Below the pieces are notes generated by a model, which made no database searches, was not told where the DNA came from, and saw only the letters and a program-made list of their open reading frames with translations. Positions 40,872 to 51,400 of a stretch of DNA of 64,000 nt are shown in pieces. Position 1 is the first letter of the stretch; each line of letters starts with the position of its first letter. Where the stretch lies: the NCBI GenBank assembly GCA_014191855.1, contig BJHF01000008.1, positions 1 to 64,000 of the forward strand. The letters are read 5' to 3'. A program made the translations under genes and the position numbers. Source of the stretch: Deltaproteobacteria bacterium. GTDB lineage: Bacteria; Myxococcota_A; UBA796; SXON01.

Positions 40872-42308
40872 ATGATCCCCGCCCTCGTCGCCATCCTCAC
40901 GTCGTCGCAAGCGATTGCCGCGTGCCAGCTCACCCAGACGCCGACAGTCGAAGGCACCGAGCTCCGATTGTTGGCGGTTGCGGAGCCGTTGAGCTGCCGC
41001 CGCATCACGCTGCGAACCCACGGCCCCACGCCAAGCGTAGTGGTGCGGATCGGCAAGCGGAAGGTGCCGAACGATCACGTGGCGGTCGTCGATCGCGAGG
41101 TGTCGATCGGCCTCCCCGAGCTGGAGCCCGGGCAGGAAGCGACCGTGACCGTGGCGGTGCCCGGCACCGATCTGGAGGTGTACTTGGGGGAGCCGCCGCC
41201 GAGCGAGTCGCCGCCCAAGGAAACCCACCTCGTGTGGACGGTGGCGCTGGATCCGAAACATCCAGGCTGGGGCTTTGCCGACCCGAAGCTCGCCTCCACC
41301 CGGTACGACGTCGCGACACTTTCGCCGGATGGCCACCGGACGATGGATCGCGCGGGCGCCGCGGCGCAGGGGGTCCTCTACCTCGATCCCGGCTCGTTCA
41401 CCCTGCACATTCCCGGGGCTCACGTCGTGGGATGGGCGGGGCCCGGTGTCACGCTCAGCCGGGTGGTGGACGGCGTACGGTTCGATGCGCCCGGCGGCGG
41501 AGAGGCGCGTTGGAGGGTGGCGAGCGTCGTTGGTGCGATCGTGATCCCCGACGGCAAGACCTATGTCGAAGGACTAGATTGGCGATTCACCCAGGTGAGC
41601 TTGCCTGAGCCGGCCGTACCTTCTCGGTACGCGACGGTTGATGACCCCGAGGCGGCCTCCCGAGCGCTGTTTGACGAGGTGCACCGGTTGGTGGAGGGCT
41701 GGCTGCCCTCGCGGGATGCGCTGCACCCGCGGCAGCTCAATCGAGCGTGGCGCTCGGGCTGGGGCACCTCCGTGGAGCGGGCGTTGATCCTCGACCGGAT
41801 GCTGAAGCAGAAGGGGATCCTTTCGGCCTGGATGCTGAGCGGCGCCGCGCCAGAGCCGTTTACGCTCACCGGGTACGACCACATGCTGGTGGCGGTGAAC
41901 CTCGGCGAGCGGGAGGTGCTGCTCGATCCGAGCTGCGCGGTGTGCGGGTTCGACGAAGTATCCACCTCGGTTGCGGGGAAGCCCGCGCTTGGAGCGGCGC
42001 CCCTGGTTCCGCTCTCACCGGGCCGGCTGGAGCGCACCCTCACGCTGAGCGGCGCGGAATTCGTGGCGAAGGTTCATGCAACGGGCGCGGCGGCACTTTG
42101 GCTGCGGGAGCGGACGTATGGCACCAGCGAAGCTCGCCAGAGCGCGGTTTTGGCGGAGGCGCTCGGCTGCGAAGGGGCAACGGTGGAGGCCTTGACGGGC
42201 CTCGACGAAATCGGCGGTCCCATCGACGTGGAGCTGCGCTCCAAGCGGGCACCGAAGCCGGTTTTTGAGGGGGACGCGCCGTGGGATGGCGGCTGGGGGG
42301 ATCTGTAG
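40872..42308 (+). CDS. Exported transglutaminase-like protein
   Basis: A 478-residue protein with signal peptide MIPALVAILTSSQAIAA. The N-terminal half is beta-rich and unrecognised. Residues about 265-365 follow a transglutaminase/peptidase-like pattern (LNRAWRSGWGTSVERALILD, RMLKQKGILSAWMLSG, YDHMLVAVNL, REVLLDPSCAVCG). The His and Asp positions are present, but the usual catalytic Cys position reads Thr-Ser, so activity is doubtful. GGAGG lies 4 bases before the ATG. Control by the adjacent palindromic operator is likely. Confidence 0.6.
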   Translation: MIPALVAILTSSQAIAACQLTQTPTVEGTELRLLAVAEPLSCRRITLRTHGPTPSVVVRIGKRKVPNDHVAVVDREVSIGLPELEPGQEATVTVAVPGTDLEVYLGEPPPSESPPKETHLVWTVALDPKHPGWGFADPKLASTRYDVATLSPDGHRTMDRAGAAAQGVLYLDPGSFTLHIPGAHVVGWAGPGVTLSRVVDGVRFDAPGGGEARWRVASVVGAIVIPDGKTYVEGLDWRFTQVSLPEPAVPSRYATVDDPEAASRALFDEVHRLVEGWLPSRDALHPRQLNRAWRSGWGTSVERALILDRMLKQKGILSAWMLSGAAPEPFTLTGYDHMLVAVNLGEREVLLDPSCAVCGFDEVSTSVAGKPALGAAPLVPLSPGRLERTLTLSGAEFVAKVHATGAAALWLRERTYGTSEARQSAVLAEALGCEGATVEALTGLDEIGGPIDVELRSKRAPKPVFEGDAPWDGGWGDL

Positions 42309-42323
42309 GCCCCACCTTCGGGC

Positions 42324-45300
42324 TCAGTCCGGAAGCGCCGCGCGCCACGTCCCCACCAGCTCGCTGAACTCCGCATGCCGGAGCTGCGCGAGGTCGTGGT
42401 GGATGGCGTCGAGCACCGTGGCGTCGTGCTCGTGGTAGGCCTGCCACGCGGTGGCGAGGAGAGCACCGCAGCGCCACCGGTCGAGCTCGCAAACCTCCAA
42501 CGCACGGGCCGTCGCGACCGGGCGCTCCGCCTCTGGGACGACGAGCGCGCCGAGCAGCGTGGCACGCGCTCGGGCGCGCCCCGAGAGGTCCGTCGCGGCG
42601 TCGAGGTGGCGGCGAACGTGCTCGGCTTCGCCGCGCCGCCACCGCACCTCGGCGAGATCCACCTCCAGGCGGGACAAGCGCGATTCCAGGCCGGCATCGC
42701 GGAGGATCGCCCGCGCCGCGACCAGATGACCCAGGGCGCGACCGGACTGCGGCGTGCGGGACTCGGCCCGCCCCAGCCGGCGCAGCGTGCCCGCGAGCCC
42801 CTCCGGCTTGCCCTGAACCTCCCGCATCGAGAGCGCGGTGCGGTGGGAGAGGATCGCGCGGTCCACCTCGCCGACGATGGCCAACGCGCTCCCCAACAGG
42901 TCGAGCGCGTCGGCCCGGCCGATCGGCTCCCCGGCGCGTTGTGCAGCGCGAACGGCCTCTTCGAGCACATCGATCCCCTCGGTGAAGCGATCATGCCGGG
43001 TGAGATCCGCGCCATAGAAGCGCAGCGCCCGCGCGCGGTCCTCGGGGGTTCCGGCGGCGGCGAGCGCCTGGGAGTGGGCCTCGCCGGCGGATTTGTCGCC
43101 GAGCAGCGAGAGCGCCCGCGCGCGCACCGCGGCCGCCATCGCGCCGGGCTGGTTGGTTACGGCGGTGAGCGCCTCGCGCGCGAACCCGGCGCCGACCAAC
43201 GCGGCTGCGACCTCGACGCCGAGCGCCGCATCCCCCGTGTTGCGGAACGCTTCGAGCGCAAGATCGGCTCGTCCGAGCGCCAACATCGCGTCCCCCAGCG
43301 CGCGCTGCACTTGGGGCAGCGAGTCGGGGTGGTGTTGACGCGCGATGCGCACCGCCTGCTCTGCGTGGGCGAGGGCGAGTCGGGGGCGGCCGTGGGCCAG
43401 CGCGCGCCGGGAGGCCTCCACGAGCGGGCCAAGCGCTTCGACCGGGGCGTCGCTCCGGGAGAGGTGCCAGGCCAGGACTTCGGGCGCGACCGGCGCTCCT
43501 GCGGCTGACCGGGCCTGGAGCACCCGCCCGACGCGGGTGTGCAACTGGCGCCGCCGGGGCGATGTCATCCGCATGTAGGCGATCTCGCGCGTGGCCTCGC
43601 GATCGAACGCGATGCGGGCGCCGAGGTCGTCGGCGACGAGCAGGCGTTGATCGAACAAGGTGCGGAGCCCTTCTTCGGCGCGGGGAACGTCGGCGCTCAG
43701 ACGCCGGAGGAGGCCCTGGTCCAGCGTTCGGCCGAGGATGGCGGCGCGCTCCAGTACCTCGCGCGCGGCGAGGTCGAGGGTATCGATCCGTGCGGCGTAC
43801 CAGGCCTCCATCGACTCCGGAAGATCCACCTCGCCACGGCGCGCGGCATCCGCGAGCGCCACGAGCTCACGGGGAATGCCGTTTCCGCGCTGGAGGATCC
43901 GCGTAATCAGCGCCTCGTCGGTGCCCCGTTCGCCGAGAAGTTCTCGCACCATTTCGTGCGAGGAGTCGGCGGCCAACGGGCCGAGGTCGACGGCGTTGAG
44001 CCCAGCGGGGAGCTTCGTGCGCGGCCGGGCGGTCACGAGTACCCGCAGGCCCGAGCGGGGGGACTCGTGGATCAGGCGCTGCAACAGCCCCAGCGCGTCG
44101 TCGTCGGCCCATTGGAGATCCTCGAAGACCAGGGCGGTTGGCGAAGAGCCCGCGAGACCCGTAAGCAATTGGCGGAGCGCGGAGCTGACGGCGCCAAGCT
44201 GCGGTGCGCCCGAGGCGACGAACGCATCGAGCACCGACGTCGCGCGGTCGTCCATGTCCGGCAGGCCGCGCAGCGCCGCCTGCAGCGCCGTGCGGGTGGG
44301 GGCCTCGCCGCCGAGCCGGCGGATCGCGCCGATGAACGGCGCCATCGGACGCACCGCGCCATGGTCGCGACATGTCGCTCGCAGAACGCGCCACGTCGGG
44401 TTTCGGGCGGACCACTCCTGCCAGAGGTAGCGTTTCCCCTGGCCCGCCGCCCCGATCACCGCCACGGGCTGGTTCGCGTCGAGGCAGGCGTCGAGCTGCG
44501 CCAACTCGCGGCGGCGAGGGTAGGTGAGGTCGGGGGTGACCCGCCGGATCGTACGCATCCCCATCACTCGCCGCACCGCGATGGGTCGCGACTTCCCACG
44601 CACGCTCACCGCGAGGGTCGGGCCGGCGATGGCTTCCCGAACGGCCTCGACGAGCGACGAAGTAGCCACGATTTCCGTGCCGTTTGCCTCGGCGAGCAGC
44701 CGGTAGGCGACGTTCACGCAGTCTCCGATCACATCCCAGGCGAGGCGTGTGCCATCCCCGAGTACGAACGCGAGCACCGGCCCCTCGGCCATCGACAGGC
44801 GCACGCGCACGCCGCTTGTGTCGACCAGGCGGTCGCGGGACGCGAGCGCAAATGCGAGGGCGCGGCCACCGTCGTCCTCCCCGGCGCTCGGGACGCCCGC
44901 CAGGGCGAGCGCAACGAGCTGATCCCGCTCCGCCCGCACCTTCAGCAGCACCAGATGGTGGGCCTCGGCTTCCTCGGCGAGCGCGCGGTACACCGCCGGC
45001 GCGACGTTCAGCGGGGCGGCCACAAACACGGCAACGACACGACGGTGCACGGGGGCAGGGTTCGCAAGCCCGCGGAGCGCGGGGGGCACGAAGCGCAGAA
45101 GCTCCGCTTCCGGGGGGCTGAGGAGCGGCCCTTCCGTGACGCCGGGCTCGTCGAAGTCCAGGGCGATCGCGGCGGAGTCGGACTCCAGTTGTTCGAGCGC
45201 CAAGAGGGCTGGGCCGTGGAGCAGCTCGTGGCGCTGCTCGCCACCGCCGAGCTGCAACGCCCGGATCTGGCCGCTCGCGATCGCGACGTGCAGCGTGGGC

Positions 45301-45662
45301 CGTACCGCGATCACGTCCTCCATCGCTCGCCGCGCGCGCTCTCCGTGGTGGGGGCCGCGAAACAGCGCGAGCACCGCATCGCCCTCAAGGCTTGCGAGGC
45401 TGCCGCCGTGGCGATCGACCGAGTAGAAGATGGGGCGGAACGCCTCTTCTACGGCCGAGGCGAGATCCTCCGCAGCGGCCCGCTCGCGGCGACGTTTCCC
45501 GTCTGCGTTCACCTGATCCGGGCGCGAGGTGAAGTCGGGGATGTCGAAGCGCAACAACGTGCCGGTGATGCGCTCTTCAAGCCCGACTTCGGGGAGCGGC
45601 GTGCGCCGCTCGACCAGGTGACGGGGCAACCACGGCGCGATGAGCTGGAGCGGGGTGCTCAT
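42324..45662 (-). CDS. Class III cyclase homology pair + STAND ATPase + TPR protein (sAC-like)
   Basis: A 1112-residue cytosolic signalling protein. The first cyclase-like domain has both metal-binding Asp contexts (LLRFDIPDF, Asp40, and SLEGDAVLALFRG). The second lacks the first metal Asp (AVFVAAPLN) but has the companion motif WDVIGDCVNVAYRLLAEANG. An NTPase follows with Walker A GAAGQGKRYLW near residue 401 and Walker B LVFEDLQWADDDALGLL, then about 400 residues of TPR-like helices. This C1-C2-ATPase-TPR order resembles soluble adenylyl cyclases. ATG 45662 was chosen; the frame continues to 46532 only as a shadow of the opposing pentapeptide gene. Cyclase activity is inferred. Confidence 0.8.
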   Translation of the reverse strand: MSTPLQLIAPWLPRHLVERRTPLPEVGLEERITGTLLRFDIPDFTSRPDQVNADGKRRRERAAAEDLASAVEEAFRPIFYSVDRHGGSLASLEGDAVLALFRGPHHGERARRAMEDVIAVRPTLHVAIASGQIRALQLGGGEQRHELLHGPALLALEQLESDSAAIALDFDEPGVTEGPLLSPPEAELLRFVPPALRGLANPAPVHRRVVAVFVAAPLNVAPAVYRALAEEAEAHHLVLLKVRAERDQLVALALAGVPSAGEDDGGRALAFALASRDRLVDTSGVRVRLSMAEGPVLAFVLGDGTRLAWDVIGDCVNVAYRLLAEANGTEIVATSSLVEAVREAIAGPTLAVSVRGKSRPIAVRRVMGMRTIRRVTPDLTYPRRRELAQLDACLDANQPVAVIGAAGQGKRYLWQEWSARNPTWRVLRATCRDHGAVRPMAPFIGAIRRLGGEAPTRTALQAALRGLPDMDDRATSVLDAFVASGAPQLGAVSSALRQLLTGLAGSSPTALVFEDLQWADDDALGLLQRLIHESPRSGLRVLVTARPRTKLPAGLNAVDLGPLAADSSHEMVRELLGERGTDEALITRILQRGNGIPRELVALADAARRGEVDLPESMEAWYAARIDTLDLAAREVLERAAILGRTLDQGLLRRLSADVPRAEEGLRTLFDQRLLVADDLGARIAFDREATREIAYMRMTSPRRRQLHTRVGRVLQARSAAGAPVAPEVLAWHLSRSDAPVEALGPLVEASRRALAHGRPRLALAHAEQAVRIARQHHPDSLPQVQRALGDAMLALGRADLALEAFRNTGDAALGVEVAAALVGAGFAREALTAVTNQPGAMAAAVRARALSLLGDKSAGEAHSQALAAAGTPEDRARALRFYGADLTRHDRFTEGIDVLEEAVRAAQRAGEPIGRADALDLLGSALAIVGEVDRAILSHRTALSMREVQGKPEGLAGTLRRLGRAESRTPQSGRALGHLVAARAILRDAGLESRLSRLEVDLAEVRWRRGEAEHVRRHLDAATDLSGRARARATLLGALVVPEAERPVATARALEVCELDRWRCGALLATAWQAYHEHDATVLDAIHHDLAQLRHAEFSELVGTWRAALPD

Positions 45663-45756
45663 CGGTGGCCTGAGGCCGCAAAACTCGTTAGTCGCGCGCG
45701 CGTCACGGCGCAAGGGTGTCATCCCGGCAACCGGCGCGCAACCCCGCGGAGATTCC

Positions 45757-47508
45757 TTGACGCTGCTCGACCTGCTGCTCTCCCGGAACGTCGCCGAGTT
45801 CAACAAGCGCCGCGGGGCTCGCGTCACGCTCGACCTGTTCGCCGCCGATCTGGCGAACCTCGCGCTCCCCGGGATCGACCTCTCGGGTGCGAACCTCGAA
45901 AAGGCGGACTTCTCGTCGGCCGACCTCACGGGCGCGAATCTGAGCAAGGCCACCCTGGTCGGGGCCGACTTCACTGGCGCGAAGCTGCTGCGCGTCATCG
46001 CGATCAAGGCGCGTTTGCGCGAGGCGTACCTCGGCGGCGCCGACCTGTGCGAGGCGGAGCTGTCCGGCGCGGACCTGTCCGAGGCCGACCTCTCCGCGGC
46101 CAACCTGTCGCGGGCGCGGCTCGGCGGCGCGCGCCTGCGCGAGGTCACGGCCCGACACACGTCCTTCGATGCGGCCGAACTCTCCGAGGCGAAGCTCACG
46201 GCGGCTGATCTGCGGGAAGCTGAGTTTGTCGGAGCTATCCTCAAGGAGGCGGACCTTTCGCGGGCCACGCTCGACGGGGCGACGTTTGAAGACGCTGACC
46301 TCTCCCGGGCGCGGCTCACGGGCGCCTCCCTCAAGGGCGCGCGGCTGTTCGGCGCCAAGTTTACCGGGGCCGACCTCTCCACGGCCGACCTCACTGGGGC
46401 GCTGGTGGACGAAGAAACGGACTTCACTGGGGCGGATCTGACGGAGACCGTTCTCGATGCAGCGCTGGCGGCGCGGCTGCGGGGGGCGGCGCCCAAGGTT
46501 GTTGTGGACACCCGCCCCGTCGAGCTGCACATCGACGAACCCTGGGTGGCGCAGGCTCACAAGCACGTCGCGGTGATGTGGTTCAACGCCGAGGAAGGCG
46601 AGGAAGAAGTGGTGCGCGTGGCGGTGCGCCCGCTCGGCGCCGGCGGCGGCGACGGGCCGGCCGCGGAGCTTCCAGTCCCCGCGGCACAGGTCGTAGCGCG
46701 CGTTTTGGTGCCGAGCCCCACCGGCTTCCGCGCCGTGCTCCTGGTCGACAAGCCGGGCGGCATGGACGTTGCGGTGTTCGAGGTTGGCCTCGACGGGGAG
46801 CCGGGCCCGAGCAACACCTCCCGGCTGGGCTACACCCCGACCACCCTACCCGTGGTGGTGCCAGACGGGGATGGCTTCCTGTTGTTCGGCATTGGTCGGG
46901 GCATGCTCAGCGTGCACCGATGGAGCGTCGAGGGGCTCGCCGAGCGCCTTCGCGCGCCGGCCAGCACCTACCGCGGCTTCTGCGATCGGCTCAACCCGGT
47001 GATCCTCGGGAAGGGTGGCACGGTAACGGCCGTGGAGTCGGACGGGATCGGTCGCCTGTTGACAGCGCCGCCGACGTTTCCTGGCCGGATGCAGGCGGCC
47101 TGCGCCGCGCGAGAGGATCTCATCGCGCTGGCCTGGGTCACGCGGGAGGAGAAGGGGCTGCGGATTCAGCGCCTGGGCGGCGACGCGGAGGCGGTGCGGC
47201 TCGACGCAAAGCTGCCCGTCGGCTCGGTGGACCTGCGCGCAACCGAGGGCGGATGGTGGCTCGCCTGGATGCGCGAGGCGGTGGCGGACCGGGACGTGCC
47301 GGTGCCGATGGCGATGTTCGTTCCTGAGTCGGGGCCGCTCGGCACGCCGTTCCCGCTCCTCGGCGCCGCGGATGTCGAGGATCTGGAAGATCTTCGCTTC
47401 GTTGTCGGCGAAGGTCCCCCGCTTCTGGCGGCGGTAACCCTGGAAGAAACGCTGGTGCTCATCGAGATCGGCAAAGACTCCGGGCGGGTCATCGCGCGCG
47501 TGAGCTGA
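45757..47508 (+). CDS. Pentapeptide-repeat protein with C-terminal beta domain
   Basis: A 583-residue protein. About residues 35-245 are A(D/N)LxxA pentapeptide repeats (LDLFAADLANLALPGIDLSG, ADLSEADLSAANLSRARLGG) forming a right-handed quadrilateral beta-helix. About 260-583 form a different, beta-rich region with Trp/Gly periodicity that resembles a propeller-like fold (VDLRATEGGWWLAWMREAVA). TTG 45757 was chosen because GGAG lies 7 bases upstream and MTLLDLLLSRNVAEFNKRRG is a usual pentapeptide N-terminus; the ORF extends to 45640. It is divergent from the cyclase gene and overlaps the lipase-like gene by one base, so those two are coupled. Confidence 0.85.
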   Translation: MTLLDLLLSRNVAEFNKRRGARVTLDLFAADLANLALPGIDLSGANLEKADFSSADLTGANLSKATLVGADFTGAKLLRVIAIKARLREAYLGGADLCEAELSGADLSEADLSAANLSRARLGGARLREVTARHTSFDAAELSEAKLTAADLREAEFVGAILKEADLSRATLDGATFEDADLSRARLTGASLKGARLFGAKFTGADLSTADLTGALVDEETDFTGADLTETVLDAALAARLRGAAPKVVVDTRPVELHIDEPWVAQAHKHVAVMWFNAEEGEEEVVRVAVRPLGAGGGDGPAAELPVPAAQVVARVLVPSPTGFRAVLLVDKPGGMDVAVFEVGLDGEPGPSNTSRLGYTPTTLPVVVPDGDGFLLFGIGRGMLSVHRWSVEGLAERLRAPASTYRGFCDRLNPVILGKGGTVTAVESDGIGRLLTAPPTFPGRMQAACAAREDLIALAWVTREEKGLRIQRLGGDAEAVRLDAKLPVGSVDLRATEGGWWLAWMREAVADRDVPVPMAMFVPESGPLGTPFPLLGAADVEDLEDLRFVVGEGPPLLAAVTLEETLVLIEIGKDSGRVIARVS

Positions 47509-48149
47509 TGGGTGCCGCGCCGAGGATCGCCGTCTGTTTTCACGGCTTCATGCGCACCGGTGCGGCCATGTGGTGGGTGGCCCGTAGGCTGAAACAGGCC
47601 GGCTGGGTGGACGTTGTGATGCCCACGTTCGGGTACCACTTGCGGCCCATCGAGAAAAATGCGGAGACGGCGGCAGCCGCGGTTCGGGCGTTGGTGGCGA
47701 AGCATCCGGGCGCAAGCCTCGACCTCGTGACCCACAGCTACGGGGGAATCCTCGCGCGCGTGGCGTGGGCCCAGCACGAGCTGCCCGCCCTCAACCGCGG
47801 CGTGCTGATCTCGCCGCCGAATCAGGGCGCGGTGATGGCCGAGCTGGCGCGCACCATGTTGCCGGTGCACAGGGCGGGCTGGGACCCGCTGGGGCCGATG
47901 CGCCCCGGCGTGCCCGCTCATTGGCCGCTACCACCAGGCGAGATCGGTATTCTCACGGGGGGAACGGGCACCGCGCGCGGTATGAACCCGCTCCTGGGTG
48001 ACGACAACGACGGCACCGTGCGGGTAGACGAGGCCAGGCACGACGGAGCCACGGACTTCCTCGTGATGAACGTGCAGCACACCATGATGATCCTGGCCCC
48101 GAAGGTGCTGGATCGGGTGGTGGGGTTCTTGGAGGTGGGGAGGTTTTAG
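47508..48149 (+). CDS. Lipase-like alpha/beta hydrolase
   Basis: A 213-residue hydrolase of the lipase/PGAP1-like type. It has oxyanion region FHGFMRTGAAMWWV, nucleophile elbow VTHSYGGILAR (Ser), a GDDNDGTVRVDEARHDGA segment carrying the likely Asp, and VMNVQHTMMIL with the His. There is no signal peptide. The ATG shares one base with the stop of the pentapeptide gene (TGATG), indicating translational coupling. Substrate unknown. Confidence 0.85.
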   Translation: MGAAPRIAVCFHGFMRTGAAMWWVARRLKQAGWVDVVMPTFGYHLRPIEKNAETAAAAVRALVAKHPGASLDLVTHSYGGILARVAWAQHELPALNRGVLISPPNQGAVMAELARTMLPVHRAGWDPLGPMRPGVPAHWPLPPGEIGILTGGTGTARGMNPLLGDDNDGTVRVDEARHDGATDFLVMNVQHTMMILAPKVLDRVVGFLEVGRF

Positions 48150-48489
48150 GGGGGCTTCGGGCTTCGGGCTACGGGCCGACGGGCCGGACGGCCCGGGCTG
48201 CGGGGGGCGCGCCTGACGGCGCGGGGAGGGCGCCTTGGGCCTGCGGCCCTCGGCGGGGGAGAGCGACTGCGGCGCGGGCGGCGCCTGCCGTGTCGCGAAA
48301 CGTTCTCACTTCGTGGAGAGGGGCCGCCCGCCCTGCCGTTTGGGAGAATCGCCCAGGCGCCCTGCTGCCGCCGCTCCCCGGTCGCGACATCCTCCCCAGC
48401 GGCGCGACATCCTCCTCGGCGACGCCGCGATGGTGGGCAACGACCGCCCGGCCGCGACGCCTGGCCTGCACCATCGCCCCGGCCGACCC
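48150..48489. repeat. Convergent intergenic region with palindromic repeat, copy 2
   Basis: No convincing gene lies in this 340-base gap between a plus-strand and a minus-strand gene. Bases 48150-48260 are a reverse-oriented copy of the family at 2690-2790, with GGGCTACGGGCC, GACGGGCCGGACGGCCCGGG and CGCGCCTGACGGCGCG. Further right, GCGACATCCTCC is repeated directly at 48384 and 48404. It probably also serves as terminator for both genes. Confidence 0.55.
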
Positions 48490-51400
48490 CTACTCCCGCC
48501 CGCGCCCCCCGCGTGGCCCCTTCTTGGGCGGGCGGGCGTCAAGCGGCCGCTCGTCGCCGCTCGGGCCGGCGAGGATCTTGAACATCACCCGGCGGTTCAC
48601 GTCGCGAGCGTCGGCGCTCGTGCCGGGCTGGAGCGGCTGCGTTTCGCCGTAGCCACGCGCAACCAACCGGTCGGGCTCAACCCCCTGCGCGATCAAGTAC
48701 TTACGCACCGCTTCCGCGCGGCGCTGCGAGAGGTCCTGGTTGTAGTCCTCGGCGCCCTGATCGTCGGTGTGGCCCTGCACCTCGACGAGGCGAAGCTCGG
48801 CGTGATTCTCCAGGGTGGCGGCTACGTCATCGAGGATCGGGTAGCTGACTGCGGTGATCACCGCGCTGTCGAGGTCGAAGAACACCTTGTCGCGAATGTC
48901 CACGCGGTCGGCGAGGACGACGACGCGGCTCGGCTCGAGGATGACGTTCACGGAGGCCTTCTGGTCCTTCGCCACGTCCACGGAAACACGCTTCGGTCGG
49001 TAGTTCTCGGCCCACACGGAGAGCTCCACCTGGCCCGCGGGTACCGGCTCTGCGCCGGTTCCATCGGCCCCGGTCGTGAACTTCCGGCCTTCCCCGAGGA
49101 TCGTCACCAGCGCAGCGATCGGCTGGCCCACCTCGTTCTGCACGCTCACGATCACCATCCCACCAACGGGCGCCGCGTCGAGCTGGATGACCTTCTCGTG
49201 GCGCGGGGCATCCGGGATCACGAAGCTGCTGTTCTGCGGCAGATAATGCGGCGCGCGCGCCTTCACCTGGTACTCGCCTGGGGCGAAGGAGCGCGTGAAG
49301 TCGCCGTCGGGAACGGCCCAGCGCCCCGTTTCAGGCCCGCTCGTGAGCTCGATCGACGCGCCGGCGAGCTTCTTGCCCTCCGTGTCGGTGACGACGAGGT
49401 GGGTCGGGACGAGGCCGGCGTCGGGGCAGCCATCGTCGTCAGCCACGCCGTTTTTGTCCTCGGGCTGATCGGGGCAGAGATCCTGGGCATCGCCGATCCC
49501 GTCGCCGTCGCGATCGGGGCCGTGGGAAAGGCGAGCTTCTTTGCGCGCGGGCGACCAGCCGAGGCCCGCGGTGACGCGGTATTCGGGCGCGCCAATGCCG
49601 AGCGTGAGGCCGGTGCCGAACCCGGCGGAGGCCACGAGGTTGCGCGTGAGGTGCGCCTTGGCGCCGGCGCGCCACTCGATGGGCGAGCTCCCGACCGTGT
49701 CTGTCGTCGCGATTGCGGACTCCCCCTCCAGCTCCGCGATGAGCGCGAGCATGGGTCCGACCGGCACGTCCACGCCCGCGCCCCATTGCACGCGACTGCC
49801 CCAGCTCAGGTCGTCGAGCTCCGCTGGGGACGCCACCTGGAGGCCGATATTACCAGCCAGGACCACGGCTTTGCCCCAGGAAAAGGCCACGCCCGCACCC
49901 AGCTCGGGAGAGCCGGAGCCTACCCAGGCTTCGCCGTTCCCGGTGGGCAGGGCCACGTCGCCGTACACGCCGAGTCCGAGTCCGCCGCGGGTGCGGTCGG
50001 CGATCTCGCCGAGGGCCGACACGCGTAGGTCGCCCGGGGCGAATTGGCTGTCGATCTGCGCGCCATCCACGACGTGGAGCGGCATGTCGAGGGTGAGCGC
50101 GAAGTGAGGGGCGGCCCACGAAACGCCGAGGTCGAAGCTCGCCGCGGAGCTGAGGAGCTGCAGCGGCATCCGGTCGTCGTCGTACCGGTATTCCAGGGGC
50201 GCAGCGGCATAGTTGAACACCAGGCCGCCGCCGAGGCCCGGCGGGCGCGCGTGGGTGTCGTGTACGGAGAGGAAGGTATCGTTCTCGAACGCCGGATGGA
50301 AACGCTGGGCGTTCACCGCGGCGTCTTCCGCACGGGCATCCCCTGGCAGCAGCGACAGCGCCCCGACGACGACGCCGGCGCTTGCGGCGAACCGCCCCCC
50401 CCTTCGACGCCTCCGGGTAACAAGCGCGCCGGCGACGAGCGCGCCGAGGATCGAGGCGGTGCCGCCGCCTGTTGAGCAGGATCCCCCCGTGTAGTGGCCG
50501 CCGCACAGCGGGCCCGTGCACACGCCCGAAGGCGCTCCAGCGGTGTCGACGGGGTCGTTGCAACCCTCGGCATCGGTGTTGGCGTCGAGCCGGTCGGGAA
50601 GCCCGTCGCAGTCCACGTCGTCTTCGCAGCTCTCCTCGGCATCGCCGATTCCGTCGCCATCCGTGTCCGGATTCTCAGGATTGCTGCCGCAGATATCCTC
50701 GTCTGCGTTGGTCACCCCGTCACCGTCGGGGTCCGCACACTCGCCGTCGGCGTCGTCCAGATCGTTGCGGTCGAGGATTCCGTCGCAGTCGCTGTCGCTG
50801 TCGCCGGTCGGCTCGTCGCCGTCGTCGACGCCGTTGCCGTCGGAGTCGGGGTCCTGGTAGTCCGGGATCCCGTCCGCATCGCTGTCGGTGCCGGAGGTGC
50901 CGTCTTCGCCGAGCTCCTCGTCGGTGGTCACCCCATCGTCGTCGTCGTCCTCCTCGCAGAAGTCCGGCGTTCCATCTCCATCCGTGTCGGCGAAGCCCTC
51001 TTCGCTGTCGGGAATGCCGTCGCCATCGCGGTCGGTGGGGTCGGTACCGCCGCAGAGATCCTCCAGCGCGTCGGCGATGCCGTCGCCGTCGGTGTCGAGG
51101 TCGTCGCTGCCGTCGTTCGGGTTGGTCTCCCAGGTGTCCCAAACGCCGTCCTGATCCCGATCCTCCAGGCCGTCGGACACGGTGCCGGAGTCGGTGTCGA
51201 CTTCGGTTGGAAGCGTCGTCGTATCACCAGAATCCCCGTCGGCCTCGAAGCAGCCGGCCGAGGTGTCCGTGTCGTCCAACGGCTCGATCACGCCGAGCTC
51301 CTGCCCGTCGGTGAGGCCGTCGCCATCGGTGTCGCAGAGGATTGGGGAGCTGCCGGCGATGCGGACCTCGTCGGTGTCGCTCACGCCATCGTCGTCGGAG

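Noticed and set aside
45663-46532. N-terminal extension of the cyclase ORF to 46532
   Set aside because: It is Arg/Ser/Ala-rich and lies opposite the pentapeptide-repeat gene. The cyclase domain starts right after ATG 45662.
48150-48489. Small ORFs in the gap before the OmpA fusion gene
   Set aside because: They are short and low-complexity, composed of the palindromic repeat words.
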